This document shows, piece by piece, positions 11,401 to 22,422 of a stretch of 64,000 nucleotides of DNA. The notes beneath the pieces are model-generated. The model searched no databases, was not told where the DNA came from, and was given only the letters and a program-made list of their open reading frames with translations. Where the stretch lies: assembly GCA_002105175.1 (NCBI GenBank), contig MCGE01000009.1, positions 1,240,001 to 1,304,000 on the forward strand. The letters run 5' to 3'. The translations under genes were made by a program, and so were the position numbers. Each line of letters starts with the position of its first letter. The stretch's first letter is position 1. Source of the DNA: Absidia repens (lineage: Eukaryota > Mucoromycota > Mucoromycetes > Mucorales > Cunninghamellaceae).

Positions 11401-11705
11401 TAAAACATCGAAACGCTATTATTGGAGGGGATCCGTTTTCCAACATCAACATCAGCCTCAGCAAATCAACTTGTCCCAACAACAAAACTAAGAAAAAGAA
11501 GCTCCGTGTCAGGTTTATCTCGACGGCCAAGGTCCAAGACACCTTCTCCAAATACGACTATGACCGGGCATCGGATCCTTATGCGGTGTGTACTCGACTG
11601 ACAGCTGACTTGGCCCAGCAAATCAAGGATGAACTCAACGCATTCAAATTGGAAGAAATGATGGTCCATCGTCAATCTCGCGGAAACACTCAATTCTTTA
11701 TGTAG
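8462..11705 (+). CDS. Large Ser/Pro-rich protein with Bni4-like C-terminus (PP1-targeting candidate)
   Basis: Exons 8462-8548, 8724-10483 and 10567-11705, about 990 aa once a frame break is allowed. After 29 N-terminal residues come Gln- and His-rich tracts (nine His in a row around 8875-8905), then long Ser/Thr/Pro-rich disorder. The only conserved-looking block is the last ~65 residues: LRVRF, DTFSKYDYDRASDPYAV, LTADLAQQIKDELNAFK, and a final VH..SR.NTQFF. This resembles the C-terminal region of Bni4/Afr1-type proteins, which tether protein phosphatase 1 (Glc7) through an RVxF motif; RVRF fits. The reading frame breaks at an A8 run (9161-9168): upstream ends in TGA at 9185, but one extra A would join DSIKK to SIRSRLKDALKK. 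The Bni4 assignment is tentative. Confidence 0.6.
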
Positions 11706-12919
11706 CTAGTTTGTATTCCTATCCCTCTCTCTCCCCCACCCACCCTCCCCTTCCCCTCTCCTTCATTCACCCCCCTTTTCTCTCTCTCTCTCTCTATTTA
11801 CCACTAGTTTAGTTTCATTTTAGTTTTTTTTTTTTTTTTTTTTTTTTTGTTAGATTCGTTTATATAATAAAAAATTTACTTTGTTTACTATCCATTTGTT
11901 TATCATTCGGCATACTGTACCTTCATTCAATGTGTTCGGTCTTACACAATCGTCATCTTTTATTTATAATTTGAATAAAGTCTTCATTTAATGTCTTCAA
12001 CATCGTCTTTTTTTTTTTAAGGAATAAAGTTAGCATATTGATTCTGGGACCATGCATGAGATTTCGGCATGTACAAGCAGTACCAACTATTTTTATGTGT
12101 GTCTATGTGTGGCAACAAAAAGGAATGTTAGTCGAGATTTTTTTTTTTTGACAAGCGGACTTGACATTTTGCAGCAATCATTTGTACCCCCCCCAAATTC
12201 CAACACCAAAACATCATGTATAGACGAATTTTATTTTCACATTGCAAAAACAAAAAAAAAAAAAAACAAAAAAAAAAAAGAAGACAAATGCATATTTGGA
12301 TAACTAAAGGAATTTTATTGAATAACACATAATAAAAGTTACTTTCGGATGAGTATAGGGTGAAGAGAAGAAAAAAAAAAGTTGTATCTACAGTTCCAAT
12401 TGTAAAAACTAAAATAAAAAAAAGGGGGAGGGTGAAGTATGAGGGTGGGAGAGTGCTACGAATAGCGTACATAAGGATCATATTTGCAATATAACATAGA
12501 TAATAAGAATATGGAGTGTAACACACATACATACAAAATATAAAAAAAGGGGGGTTGGGGGAGAGAATACACACAAAGGGGAGAGGATAATATATAAAAG
12601 AAGATGAGTAAGAAACACACATACTTACTGAATCATCGGCTAATATACAGAAGTAAAATAAAATAAAATAGAGGGTAAAACACACAAAAAAAGGGGGGAA
12701 GGGGAATCAACTATCAGTGAGTGAAGGATTCGGAAGGGGGAAAGAATGGAATTGGGTAAGGGTCAAATATTTTTTTCCTTGTTTTTTCTTGTTCTTCCAT
12801 GTACAAAGTGCGTTTTTTCATCAGCCAATCCAAAAAAGAGGAAAATCGGATAACCCTTGGTGATTTCAAAAAAATAAAAAAGTGACAGGCACACTTGTTG
12901 AAGGTTGAGGAAAAGAAGA
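11706..12919. other. Tail-to-tail intergenic region, low complexity
   Basis: This separates the 3' ends of two convergent genes. It is dominated by CT-rich tracts (11720-11800), a T run near 11825-11848, and A-rich tracts (12245-12280). AATAAA-like signals occur near 11866-11873 and 11970. The 185-aa minus-strand ORF at 12128-12685 is a hydrophobic artefact of homopolymers. No gene or RNA was recognised. Confidence 0.5.
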
Positions 12920-15035
12920 TCACGTATCGCCACCCACCATTGTTGTCAATGAGGGCAAATGGACCATGTCATACGTTTTCAAGTTCCGATCAGGGAAATT
13001 GCATTTGTTGAATGGGGTGGATGATCTTGTCGGTGTATGCAAAACATGAGCAATCATAACTATAATGAAAATAAATAAAAAAGGACGATTAATTATTGCA
13101 TTTGACTTGAGTTGTAAATTCAGGCTACTTACACAGCATTCGTTGGATGTTCGGATCGTCATCACTTTGGTCCATCATATGGTTAAATAAGTCGTTCAAA
13201 TCATAATCGTGATTCTTCCAATCGATCAAAGTTGTTTCATGGCGTAAAGCCTTCCAGTCTAATATTAATGGCAATAATAATAAAAAAAGGTGAGTAAAAA
13301 AAACACCGACCTATTTTCTTTTTCAGTATGTTTTACCATTTGACTTGAGATTCGCCTTGAATTGCTTCACAAAAGAGAAAGGAGGGGACCAATTATGACG
13401 GACACCAGTTTCCCCAGAATCATTCGGATGCGACCAAGACGTATCAGCTTCATGCTCCATTTTTCCTTGATCCAGAGTCTGTATACGGTTTCCATGACAG
13501 GTATCCACAAGTGCCGCTTTTTGTTCATGGTGAGTTTCATGATGTTTCGGATCAGGATCATCATTCATACCAAATAAAAGAGGAGAGTGACCAATATGAG
13601 TACCACCATCCAGAGCAGAGGCGGGTCCCATAGCATCATCATATTCGCCAGAATTGATAAGAGTAAAACACATACTTGATCCAACACCTTCAGGGGAATC
13701 ACCATCATGTCCAGAGCCAATGTCAGTCATAGCCATTGAAGGAATACTATCGCCACCACCACTATCACCAGCAGGATGATGAATCGAAAGGGTTCCGTGA
13801 GACAAAGGCATAACTGCAGGCTTCGGTCCATCATCACCAGCAAAGCAAGTTGAATCGTCAGTATCCTGGTCAGAGGCAAACGGATCAGAGGCAAAGGGGT
13901 TGTCCATAAACAACAATGGCGGAGACCACGTTTCATCTTGGTGATTCATGGAAGGATCATAATTGTCATCACCAACAGAAGATTGACATTCAGGCATGGG
14001 CGACGGTGGAGACACCAATGCTACGTCTTGAGTCGGAGTCCAAGAAGAAACCATGCCAAAACAGGACTTGTCAACACCATTGAGTACCGTAGGGGAAACA
14101 GCCACACCGAGATCATGATCAGCTTGCACCATATCCATAGATTCCCCCTTGCTGTTTTCTACACATTCATCCTTGCTAGTATCACCAGTCGAGTGAGCAG
14201 CATCCGTAGTGGCGGTGTCATCGCCAGGTTTTTGTTCAGGAGCAGGGGCTATGAAACCAACACCGGTTGAAGGAGAAGGAGAGGACGAATCCACCGACAA
14301 TTTCTTGCCATGCTTGATCAAAAGGGCTTGTTCAATCAAGGTACGGCAATCCAAGATGGACGGTTGTTGCTGCTGACATGCACCATCACCACCACCACCC
14401 ATGCTACCCGGAGAGCAGCAGTCCAAAGGCGTTTTGAGTTTACCATTGACAGCATCCGGAGATACCCCCATTTCAAGCAAGAGCTGTACCACCCGAGGCA
14501 TTCCCAAGAAACAAGCCAAATGCAAAGATCCATTGCGTTTTCCCCAAAGATGATTCACAAACAATCCCATGTCTTTGTCACTGGCATGTTGACGTATCAA
14601 TTGTAAAAGATAGCAAGCAATCCCTTCATTTCGATGGAATAGAGCCAACTGAAGAGCATTGAGATCCGTCGCCGTCTTGCCGAAAGTTGCATTCACCGTG
14701 GCCCGGAATTGGAGAGGAGACATACCAGGCGTAGAGCCATCAGCTACAAGTTGGATCACCCGATGTTTGTTGGATGCAGGATACAAAGACGCATCGTTGG
14801 TGAGCCGAGACGTCAATAACACGCGTAGTACATGTACTGCCTTGTTTGGATCTTGACATAGTTTGATGAGATCTTGCTTGTTGTTTTCACCAATCAATTG
14901 TTGAATAGACTTCCAGATACGAGACGGTGAGCAACACGTTGCTGAAGTACATTTTTTCTTGGCATGATGATGACCATACTGCTGCTGTTGTTGTTGTTGA
15001 TGTCCAGTATCAGGTAAAAGAGTAAGAGTAGCCAT
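12920..15035 (-). CDS. Ankyrin-repeat protein
   Basis: Three exons: 15035-13337, 13258-13133, 13059-12920 (654 aa), phases 1 and 1, all canonical junctions. The N-terminus has a Gln run (QQQQQQQ) and CTSATCC. Residues ~30-210 are helical with ankyrin-like elements: DLNALQLALFHRNEGIACYLLQLI and NGSLHLACFLGMPRVVQLLLE-type repeats, then GKLKTPLDCC. Residues ~230-550 are acidic, Ser/Pro/Asp-rich and probably disordered. The last exons encode WKALRHETTLIDWKNHDYDLNDL and a tail ending MVGGDT. The ankyrin module suggests a protein-interaction scaffold. I do not recognise the specific family. ATG at 15035 is the first in frame. Confidence 0.78.
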
Positions 15036-15894
15036 TCAAGTAAAAAAAAAAAGTAGTCAAAGTTGGTATATATATAAAAAAGGGGTATGTTTTTGGTATT
15101 TTTTTTTGTTGAGTGTTGTAGTGAATAAGTAAAAAAGTATACAATAAAAAAAAATGGATCGTAAAGTTACAAGTATACAAAAAACAGTGGGATATAAAAA
15201 AAAAGAAGAGAAATCTTTCTTAAAGAAAAACTTTAAAGAGAAGAAAAAAATAAAAAATAAAATAGACTTGAAATTGAATATTTATAACAAGAGCGGTGTT
15301 TAAATATCTGCCAAATAGCAAATTGACCGACCGATCAGTTGCAATATCAAGAGGTCCCCCCCTTTTTTTTTTTTCTACAACGCCCATGACTATAATTCTG
15401 GTTTTACATGTTACATATTTTGACTCTCAGTTTCTCTATTTTTTTTTTTTTTTTTAATTTGGTCATACCGAGAAATATGCAAGTTGTTTGTTTATTCATA
15501 AAATCAGGAGAACCCACAAATCATTTTCCGCTTGAGTAAATTCGCTCTCTCCCAACCCCAAATTTATGTTGACAAAAAAAGAACTGGGCGTAAAAACAAC
15601 AAAAAAAAAACAACAAAATAACAAACTAGTTAATTACACTGTACTGTACCGTGCTGTGCTGTACTGTACATTTTTACCAAGAAAACATAGAAATTGTAAA
15701 GCAGCCGAAATTCTTCATGTGGTTGAAAAGAAGATTATATGAGATGACACTATGTCGTTTTTGGCTAAATGGAGAGCGGAAGAAATAAACATAAATATTA
15801 ATCTATCTTATTTTCTTTGTTCTTATCCTACTTTTTTGAAAGCCGAGAACGATTTAATGGGTCAAATAACTTTATTTTGTTTGTTTATTTTGAA
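15036..15894. other. 5' region of ankyrin gene, homopolymer-rich
   Basis: No gene was seen. It contains many A/T runs, and a small reiterated stretch at about 15640-15670 built from CTGTA/CTGTG units. It is the probable promoter region of the minus-strand ankyrin-repeat gene. Confidence 0.4.
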
Positions 15895-17214
15895 TTTTTG
15901 ATATTCCAGTCTTTATTATTACTTTAATGATGGTCAGTCTGTACTCTTTCTCAGTCAACATCCTTTAACACCTGACGGTCCAGTCATCACTACCGGAGAT
16001 TCAATTGTATAGTTGCATAAACATTTTCATTGTCTTTTTATTTTTTATCCATTCGCACAAATATAATACTATCATGGGCTCGTTCAAATTCTCTACTACT
16101 ACTGAAATCTCCAAGATGATCGGCGTTTGTTATTCAATCCTTTGTTTAAAGAAAGGCCGTGATTGTTTCCAGAGAAATTGTACCTGGATCTAAACTGAAT
16201 CGGAGTGTTTAAATCTCAAAATGGAACAATTCAAATGCCGCGACTTTTTTTCTTTCTCTTTCTCTGTCAAACGCACTTTCATCAATAGCATGTAAATATT
16301 AAACCGAACATTTTATTATTATATAAGTACTATAAAGTATGTTAGACTAGATAATGGTAAGATAAAAATACTTATGGACATCCATTCTTTACTACATAAT
16401 GGTTTTTTTGGGGTGCTTTTATACTTGCACTGACTCTGAGTGCAAAATGTATTCGAAAAGGAAGTGACAGTGACAAAAGCCCCGTGATAAGAAAAAAAAA
16501 ACATATCAACAAAAAATGTCTTTTTTAGTGATGATTTCATTCTCAATTTATAGGTATTATTCATCATTGGTGTTTAGTTTGGCGATTAAAACCCTTCTTG
16601 GCATCAGAATTGGGTATGTGTGACTGGCCATCGCATCATCATCATCAACAAAAAATAGGTTTTGGGTAGACAAATGATCATGACATGGTGCGAATTGGGC
16701 TTGTCATTTATCTGGAACCTGACTGTATCATTTGGGTTTCATGGCTATGAAATACTATTTGGCCCAGTTTAGTCTCTGATGTAAGTTTTTATGACTGCTG
16801 CAAAAGCATATACACTCAAAACTCATTTTATTATTTTCTAGTTATTCTATTAGAACCTCTTGGCCCTTATGACCACCTCTCAGATGAACATCCTTGTCAA
16901 TGCAGGTAGGTCTCACTATGTATTATGTTATTATTTTGATGGACCGTTTATGCGGTAAATAGAAATGAAACGGTTTAGTCAATGAAGGTGTTTTTCTTTT
17001 TCTTTTTGTCATGTTAGGGATAGTACCGATCGAGGAAATGGGATGGGGTGAATGTAAACTGTCTCACAGTATCTTGTTATCAATGGTCAAGATTTATATC
17101 ATCGATGTTACTCTTTTCGCCAATCCCTTGAAGAGGTATAGATTTTGGGGAAGGGGAGGGAAAAAAAAACAGTGTGGTATTTATGATCGAAAGTGGATAC
17201 TAAACGATCGATAA
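15895..17214 (+). pseudogene. Decayed coding fragments, unidentified
   Basis: Several short open segments look like old exons but cannot be joined into one frame. About 15910-16014 reads ..GQSVLFLSQHPLTPDGPV.. to a TAG. At about 16075 comes MGSFKFSTTTEISKMIG, and near 16165 EIVPGSKLNRSV. At about 16855-16908 VILLEPLGPYDHLSDEHPC sits between a TTCTAG acceptor-like and a GTAGGT donor-like site. At 17011-17145 comes GIVPIEEMGWGECK. The bits have coding-like composition, but stops and missing junctions separate them. No family was recognised. A real gene with an unusual structure is not excluded. Confidence 0.28.
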
Positions 17215-18155
17215 TTTTTTTTCCCATGACTTGAGTTGTAGTAGGTGTTACAAATTGCCTTCATCGACACAATGACAATATAGAATCTTATTACTGCATG
17301 CTCAGCCTCGAATCAGGGTCGTAAGGTTATCATCGATTCAATTTATCAACACAGTAGGCCGGGGGAACAGCATTATTATCGTCATCATGGCTTGGAATAA
17401 TTAGCATCATTGGCCCTCTCAAATATAAGCGTTAGCGGAAATTCAATCATCGTCACTATTTGGACATTATCAAGATGGTGAAGACAACTTTACAGTAATC
17501 GGAACCCAATTCGTCAAGTATCAATCTCTTGGAATTCTTTGTCGTTATCTGGATATGCTTAAATACAGTGTAGTTATAAGTTTAGATTAGAAACAGTTTA
17601 TTATCATCGCATTCTACCCCGTTTTTACTTTTTTTTTTATGCGCTAGGCAATGATGTATCTGTATTTATATATGAACAAATAAAAAAACAATGCGTCTTC
17701 TTTATTTTCGTTTATGGTTTATGTTTTACTGGGAGGGGGGGGAAGTGATGAGGCTGCGGTGAGTCTATTTTATCAGTCGTTTTATTTTTATGCAAATATG
17801 AATGTAGTCTCGACCTCAGCATTAAAAAGATCTTCACGGCAATGTCGGCGATTCTTTTTTAGCATTGATCGATGATCAGCTCTAAAATATACTGTATAGG
17901 TAGATGATGATTGGATAGGAGAAGATCCGATATCAAAGCCTTGGTGCAAGACCATCAAAAAAAAAGAGAGGATAATTTCAGTTACACAAAAGGGAACCAT
18001 TTTGAGTGGTTAACCCCAAGTAGCACGTATTATTATTCCGTTGAAGAAAGGATCGTCGTGTAAATACGAAGGAATATCAGGTCTATTTTTAAAGTAAAAG
18101 ATTGAATAAGCCTGATGACGGGATTTTTTCATACTGACGACGATGACAATACCAA
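17215..18155 (-). other. Gene-poor region; one 70-aa minus ORF of unknown status
   Basis: The only candidate is an ATG-started 70-aa minus ORF at 18000-17788 with a polar C-terminal half (SMLKKNRRHCREDL). No conserved motif, splice partner or upstream signal supports it. The remainder is AT-rich with no recognisable feature. Confidence 0.25.
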
Positions 18156-18237
18156 GTGATAACTTCGACTCTCCATTTTAGTGATAGAAAACAGACTGGG
18201 GCTCAAATGTTTATACAAGTGGAAACGTTTTTCCCCT

Positions 18238-18275
<38 letters not shown>

Positions 18276-19566
18276 CTTTTTCTTGTTGTTGTTTGCGCCG
18301 GCATATACGCTATTGAACATACCAAAGCTAGTCATTACTTCAAACAACACCATCGACACCAACACGTGGTACGATTGTATACATGGATACTCTGTTCAAG
18401 CTGTTCTGCTTGGTCAGACTTGTCCGAGATGTCCCTCGCTCAATTCCCAATTTCGACAAAAATTCAACAGTATCGTACACCAAGGGAAGCAACCTCTTCC
18501 TCTGCATTCATTGATCCCAATTTACCTCAACTACCCCCATCTCAGCAAAATTATTTATATTCAATATCCTCTCAAAACAGCGACCATGGATATAACATCA
18601 GCAGGCCTTCTCATTCATCAATACGAGCAAAGATACCAACTTCCACAATAAAATTGGGACGCGCTAATTGGATCACCACTATCACTTTACCTTCTCAACT
18701 TATTATACATGGCCAACTTCCTTCAGAATATAATCATCATCAGCGGGATCGATCTCGACAACGACCGTTACCATGCGTCTGATGAAAACTACAAACAACA
18801 AAGACTCTCATGAATGTAACGGGAGTACCCACAGCAATGAAAACAGTGGTGCTATCTGGAATCAATCAATATCGTTTTTACAACAATCATCGACTTCAAC
18901 ATTACCATTGCTACTTATACCAACCACAACAATACATCAACAACCTCTCAAGAAGCGGGAGTCTACAAATAAAGCCTCAGGGACAAAGTCGAAATCACAA
19001 AATACCTGCCTTGACACGATCTACCATTCTGGCTTCGGTGCTGATCTCCGCTCTGAATGCATGCCAGTTTATCCAACTCAACTGCTCGTCGCCATTTCTA
19101 TTCAACTTCATCTTACATGGTCTCGTTCTGTTTGGCCGGAATGACTTGATTATGGGGTCTCTTTGAAGAATCTCTCTCAGCCGTTGGATGGGACTCGATG
19201 CCTTTTTTTATACCATTTCATGGTCATTGTGGTGTTTTTGTTCGCACTGGTGGAAGGTAAATTATTAAAAGATAATGGGGGGTGGGGACCGGCTAGCTAC
19301 TAACTACTTTTTTTTTCTTTCTCGTGATGATGTGGGTGCGATCAAATCGATTACTCTCAAAACTAGAAATCGCCAAATTAGCCTCTGGACTATTACTGGA
19401 ATACAACAATATACCGTCAGACATTTTGATTCAATATTGTTTATTGAGAGAACTGCCTGAATGCCGACGTTGCAGTCAAACGTTTGTGATCAGCAAAACT
19501 CTCCTTATGCATCATATCGGGTTCAATGCCTTATCTTGTGATGATCGGAAATACAAAAAAAAATGA
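18156..19566 (+). pseudogene. Probable decayed gene with in-frame TGATGA and frame changes
   Basis: One plus frame is open from 18156 to 19166 except for a TGATGA at 18780-18785. Upstream the frame has normal-looking Ser/Gln-rich protein (PSQQNYLYSISSQNSDHGY). Downstream it has a hydrophobic segment (STILASVLISALNACQF, then FLFNFILHGLVLFG) consistent with a membrane helix. A neighbouring frame continues with SLKNLSQPLDG and a second hydrophobic stretch up to a GTAAAT donor near 19257. A later open segment (19324-19566) has IPSDILIQYCLLRELPECRRC, which resembles the Cys-containing end of some fungal LRR proteins. A T36 run (18240-18275) sits at the 5' end. No single intact model can be built, so I read this as a pseudogene, or a gene with sequence errors. 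Confidence 0.3.
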
Positions 19567-20125
19567 ATTTCTGTGTGATTGGCGACATCCGTTTGTATGT
19601 AAAATTGGGAGGAGGAAGAGGGAGAGAGGAAGGGACGGACAAAAAAAAAACAAAACAGCAACCTAGTGCTAATGATGATATTTTATTATATACTTTTGCA
19701 TGTAGAATGGCGATCCGGACGTGATTACAATGTGAAGACGATCAAGACATAGTATGTAGCTAGGCTTTTGCTCTATGCTAGACCTGTTGTTAGAATTCTC
19801 ATCATTTTATTTATTTATTTATTTATTTATTCGCATATGCTTTAACCAGTCTGTTTTTATACATAATTCTTTCTTTTCCCTGTCACTCTTGCCAACCGCT
19901 CTCTTGAAATATTTATCCTCTTTAGTTATAGCATGTTTGTTGTTGCAGTTTTCTAGTTTGATGATTTTTATAAAAAACAAAACAAAATAAAACTGTACAA
20001 TATTATATATGTATTTATTTGGACTTCATATTTTTGTTGACCTGTTCAAGTGGGCTTTGAAAAATAGATTAATGTGGTCAGACTGAATGGTCCCAATACC
20101 CCCCAGACGAAACCACCACTACAAA
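19567..20125. other. Intergenic region with ATTT repeat
   Basis: No gene was recognised. A short tandem (TTTA)n is at about 19807-19831, and several A/T runs occur. It borders copy B of the dispersed repeat. Confidence 0.4.
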
Positions 20126-20835
20126 AATAACTTCAAATCCCGCCCACGTGGATTTTTCTTCACTCCCTTGTTTTTTTTGGGGGGGGGGAGGTGCTCTCTT
20201 TTCCTTTTCTTTTTGTTCATTCTTTTTTTTTTTCACCATTCAACTTTTTCGAGGTCATGGTGATCTTAGATTAGCGCCAGGTCTAGTTTAGAAGGGGTTT
20301 CAGCTAAGGGATTACAACATGCATGGGGAAACCCTTTCATTTTGGATTCAGGATGTAGGACCACCATTAGTTTGGCTTTTTGGAACCTTCATTAGCTTAG
20401 CTTAGTGTTAGTTTGTTCATATTTTGTATCTACGTATTAATAAAATATGTTGCTTTTTTTTTTTTTTTTTTTTTACCTGCTTTAATGTAAAAACATCGCG
20501 TTAGATTCTCTTCGTGCATTGTGAAAGAGATCCCTAATGATTTGTGTTGACTATTGTTGTACTTGAATAAAAGATATTCTGTTAGTCTTTGTCATTACTT
20601 GTAATATCTTTTAGATCCCTTTTATACTTTTATATTTAGATCACAGTTGACCACTTTTCAATTATTACTATAGCCACCGTCATGTTACCTTCAACAAGTC
20701 CCTCATTGCAATGAACCCTACATCTTTAGCGTAGTATTTGCCATTATGCTTTAATAAAACATGCCTTTTTATTAACATCTTCTGACCCGCTATATATTGA
20801 TTAATATTGTTGTTGTGAGTATGGTATCAAAAAAG
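20126..20835 (+). repeat. Dispersed repeat family, copy B
   Basis: It begins with TTCAAATCCCGCCCACGTGG (CACGTG at 20145-20150), followed by a pyrimidine tract with a G10 interruption, then the conserved core from TTAGATTAGCGCCAGG through GCATGGGGAAACCC, TTTCATTTTGGATTCAGG and ACCACCATTAG. At the end of the core comes TTAATAAAATATG and a long T run. Further downstream, diverged but alignable boxes recur (CTTGAATAAAAGATAT, GCTTTAATAAAACATGCC), matching copies C and D. The 3' limit is uncertain. No ORF. Confidence 0.78.
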
Positions 20836-21743
20836 TTCCACAATCCCACCCACTATGACCCACTATGACAGCTTTTCACTCAGAACCCCAGACGAGAATG
20901 TGGTTTTATGAAAAATTGGCGCTATTTCCATTCTACCATTCATAAGAACCAGCCCATGTCAAACCGTCAGTACAGCCTCTCCTATAAAATATTATAGCCT
21001 CCATTATAATGAGCTCACTGTACGTTATATAGAAACTCAAACTGAAACCAGTCGGGGCCACAAGGAGCTACCCACCAGCTTGCGAGCCAGAGGCGTTTAT
21101 TTCCATCTCGTCAAAACCTGTACTTCAATAATCCTTCACGTTGAGCTAAATTGCCAAAATTTAGTTGTTGAGTTAAAAACTATGAATTATGCGATCATAC
21201 TTTGTTGAGGAAGCACCCTGCCCAGCGCTCGATGCCTTTTCTGTTTTTCTTTTTTTGTGAAATTAGGAGATCGCCTAAAAGTCAAACTCTGTCTCTGTAA
21301 CATATACAGATTAAGAATGTATATTATAGAGTAGCATTTTGTCTAAATATTAGATCATGTGAACTGTATAGATTCCACCATCATTGTGGTGGGAACTCAA
21401 CTTGGAAGGATGCACAGCCGTGCAGGATGTTTTGAAACCCAGTCCATCTTTTTTGACTCAATTACTTGGTATTTCGTTGGGATAAATGAACCCCTGGAAT
21501 ATACTCTCATTGGTCACGGTGGGAAATAATGCTAGTAACGCTTTCCCCTGTCCCTCTGCATCTGCTTCATCATCAAATGGTGTGTAGCCATACTAATCCT
21601 TTTGAGTAACAGAATTGGCATTTTTTATTTTTAAGGTATTCTCATTCTTTCTTCCTCTTCTTCTTCTTTTTTCTCTTTTCAGTCTTTATTTGTTACTTTA
21701 TCACTGGTTCACTTTACCCTTTTTTTTTTTCTCTCTCACTAAT
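20836..21743. other. Intergenic region upstream of G-gamma gene
   Basis: No gene was recognised. A small inverted repeat CCACCA-TCATTG-TGGTGG lies near 21375-21392. T- and CT-rich DNA (21640-21735) precedes the ATG of the G-protein gamma gene, as at other promoters here. Confidence 0.4.
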
Positions 21744-22054
21744 ATGCTGAAGCGGTACACTAGAGAAGAATTAGCGGAATTGAAGCTGCGGCGCTTACTG
21801 GATCAAAACCAAAAATTGAAGATTCAAGCCGAATTACCTTTATTACCTGTTAGTGACGCCTCCCAGCAGTAAGTCAATCACTGCAACAGAAAATATGAAC
21901 GGTGTATTATTTATTTCTCTCATGCTTCCATTTTAGATTGATTGATTATTGCGCTGATACATATGACCCTTTATTGCCTTCAATTTGGGGTACTGTTCAA
22001 GATGATCCTTTTAGACCGCATAAAAGCAAATGGGCATGTTGTAGTGTCATGTAA
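21744..22054 (+). CDS. Heterotrimeric G-protein gamma subunit
   Basis: Two exons, 21744-21868 and 21937-22054, encode 80 aa. The protein partners with a G-beta subunit at the plasma membrane in pheromone/nutrient signalling (Ste18/GPG1 family). Visible features are an N-terminal amphipathic coiled coil (LAELKLRRLLDQNQKLKIQ), the central family block ASQQLIDYCADTYDPLLPSI followed by WG.V.DDPF, and the terminus CCSVM. CSVM is a CAAX box for farnesylation and the preceding Cys is a likely palmitoylation site, exactly as in fungal G-gamma proteins that end CCTVM. The correct second exon is not the longest ORF in the area; the frame is fixed by the phase-2 junction and the CAAX end. Confidence 0.93.
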
Positions 22055-22422
22055 AGACAATACAGCTATTTTGATAAGAAAACATGATGATTATTCTTCA
22101 CCATCAGCAAGGTATCAATTAGACACAGTCCATCCTACTTCGATCAATCGGTTTATTAGAGCTGGCCGAATGAGCGGAATTTAAATCCGGCTCTTAGGAT
22201 TTAATGGCCTTGGCTCAATTTTTTCCCCCTTTCCCCTTCTTTCTTCTTTCTTTCTATATACCCTTTTTCCTTATATTATTAATACTATTCTTACTCTTTA
22301 CGCTTTTCTCTGAATAAAAGTATATAGATCTCCCTCTATTTTCTTTTATCAAACCACATTCTGATCCGTTGAATCAACATTCTCCCCACTCTTTACAACC
22401 AGCAAAGCATCGATCCAACTTC

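Noticed and set aside
11045..11551. 168-aa minus-strand ORF
   Set aside because: Antisense shadow of the Ser/Thr-rich coding exon of the Bni4-like gene.
12128..12685. 185-aa minus-strand ORF, strongly hydrophobic
   Set aside because: Its residues come from A/T homopolymers and CT-rich 3' flanks of two convergent genes; no conserved motif, and composition is Phe/Tyr/Leu tracts typical of reverse-strand low complexity.
21942..22184. 80-aa plus ORF downstream of the first G-gamma exon
   Set aside because: Wrong frame. The correct phase-2 junction gives the conserved G-gamma C-terminus and CAAX box ending at 22054.
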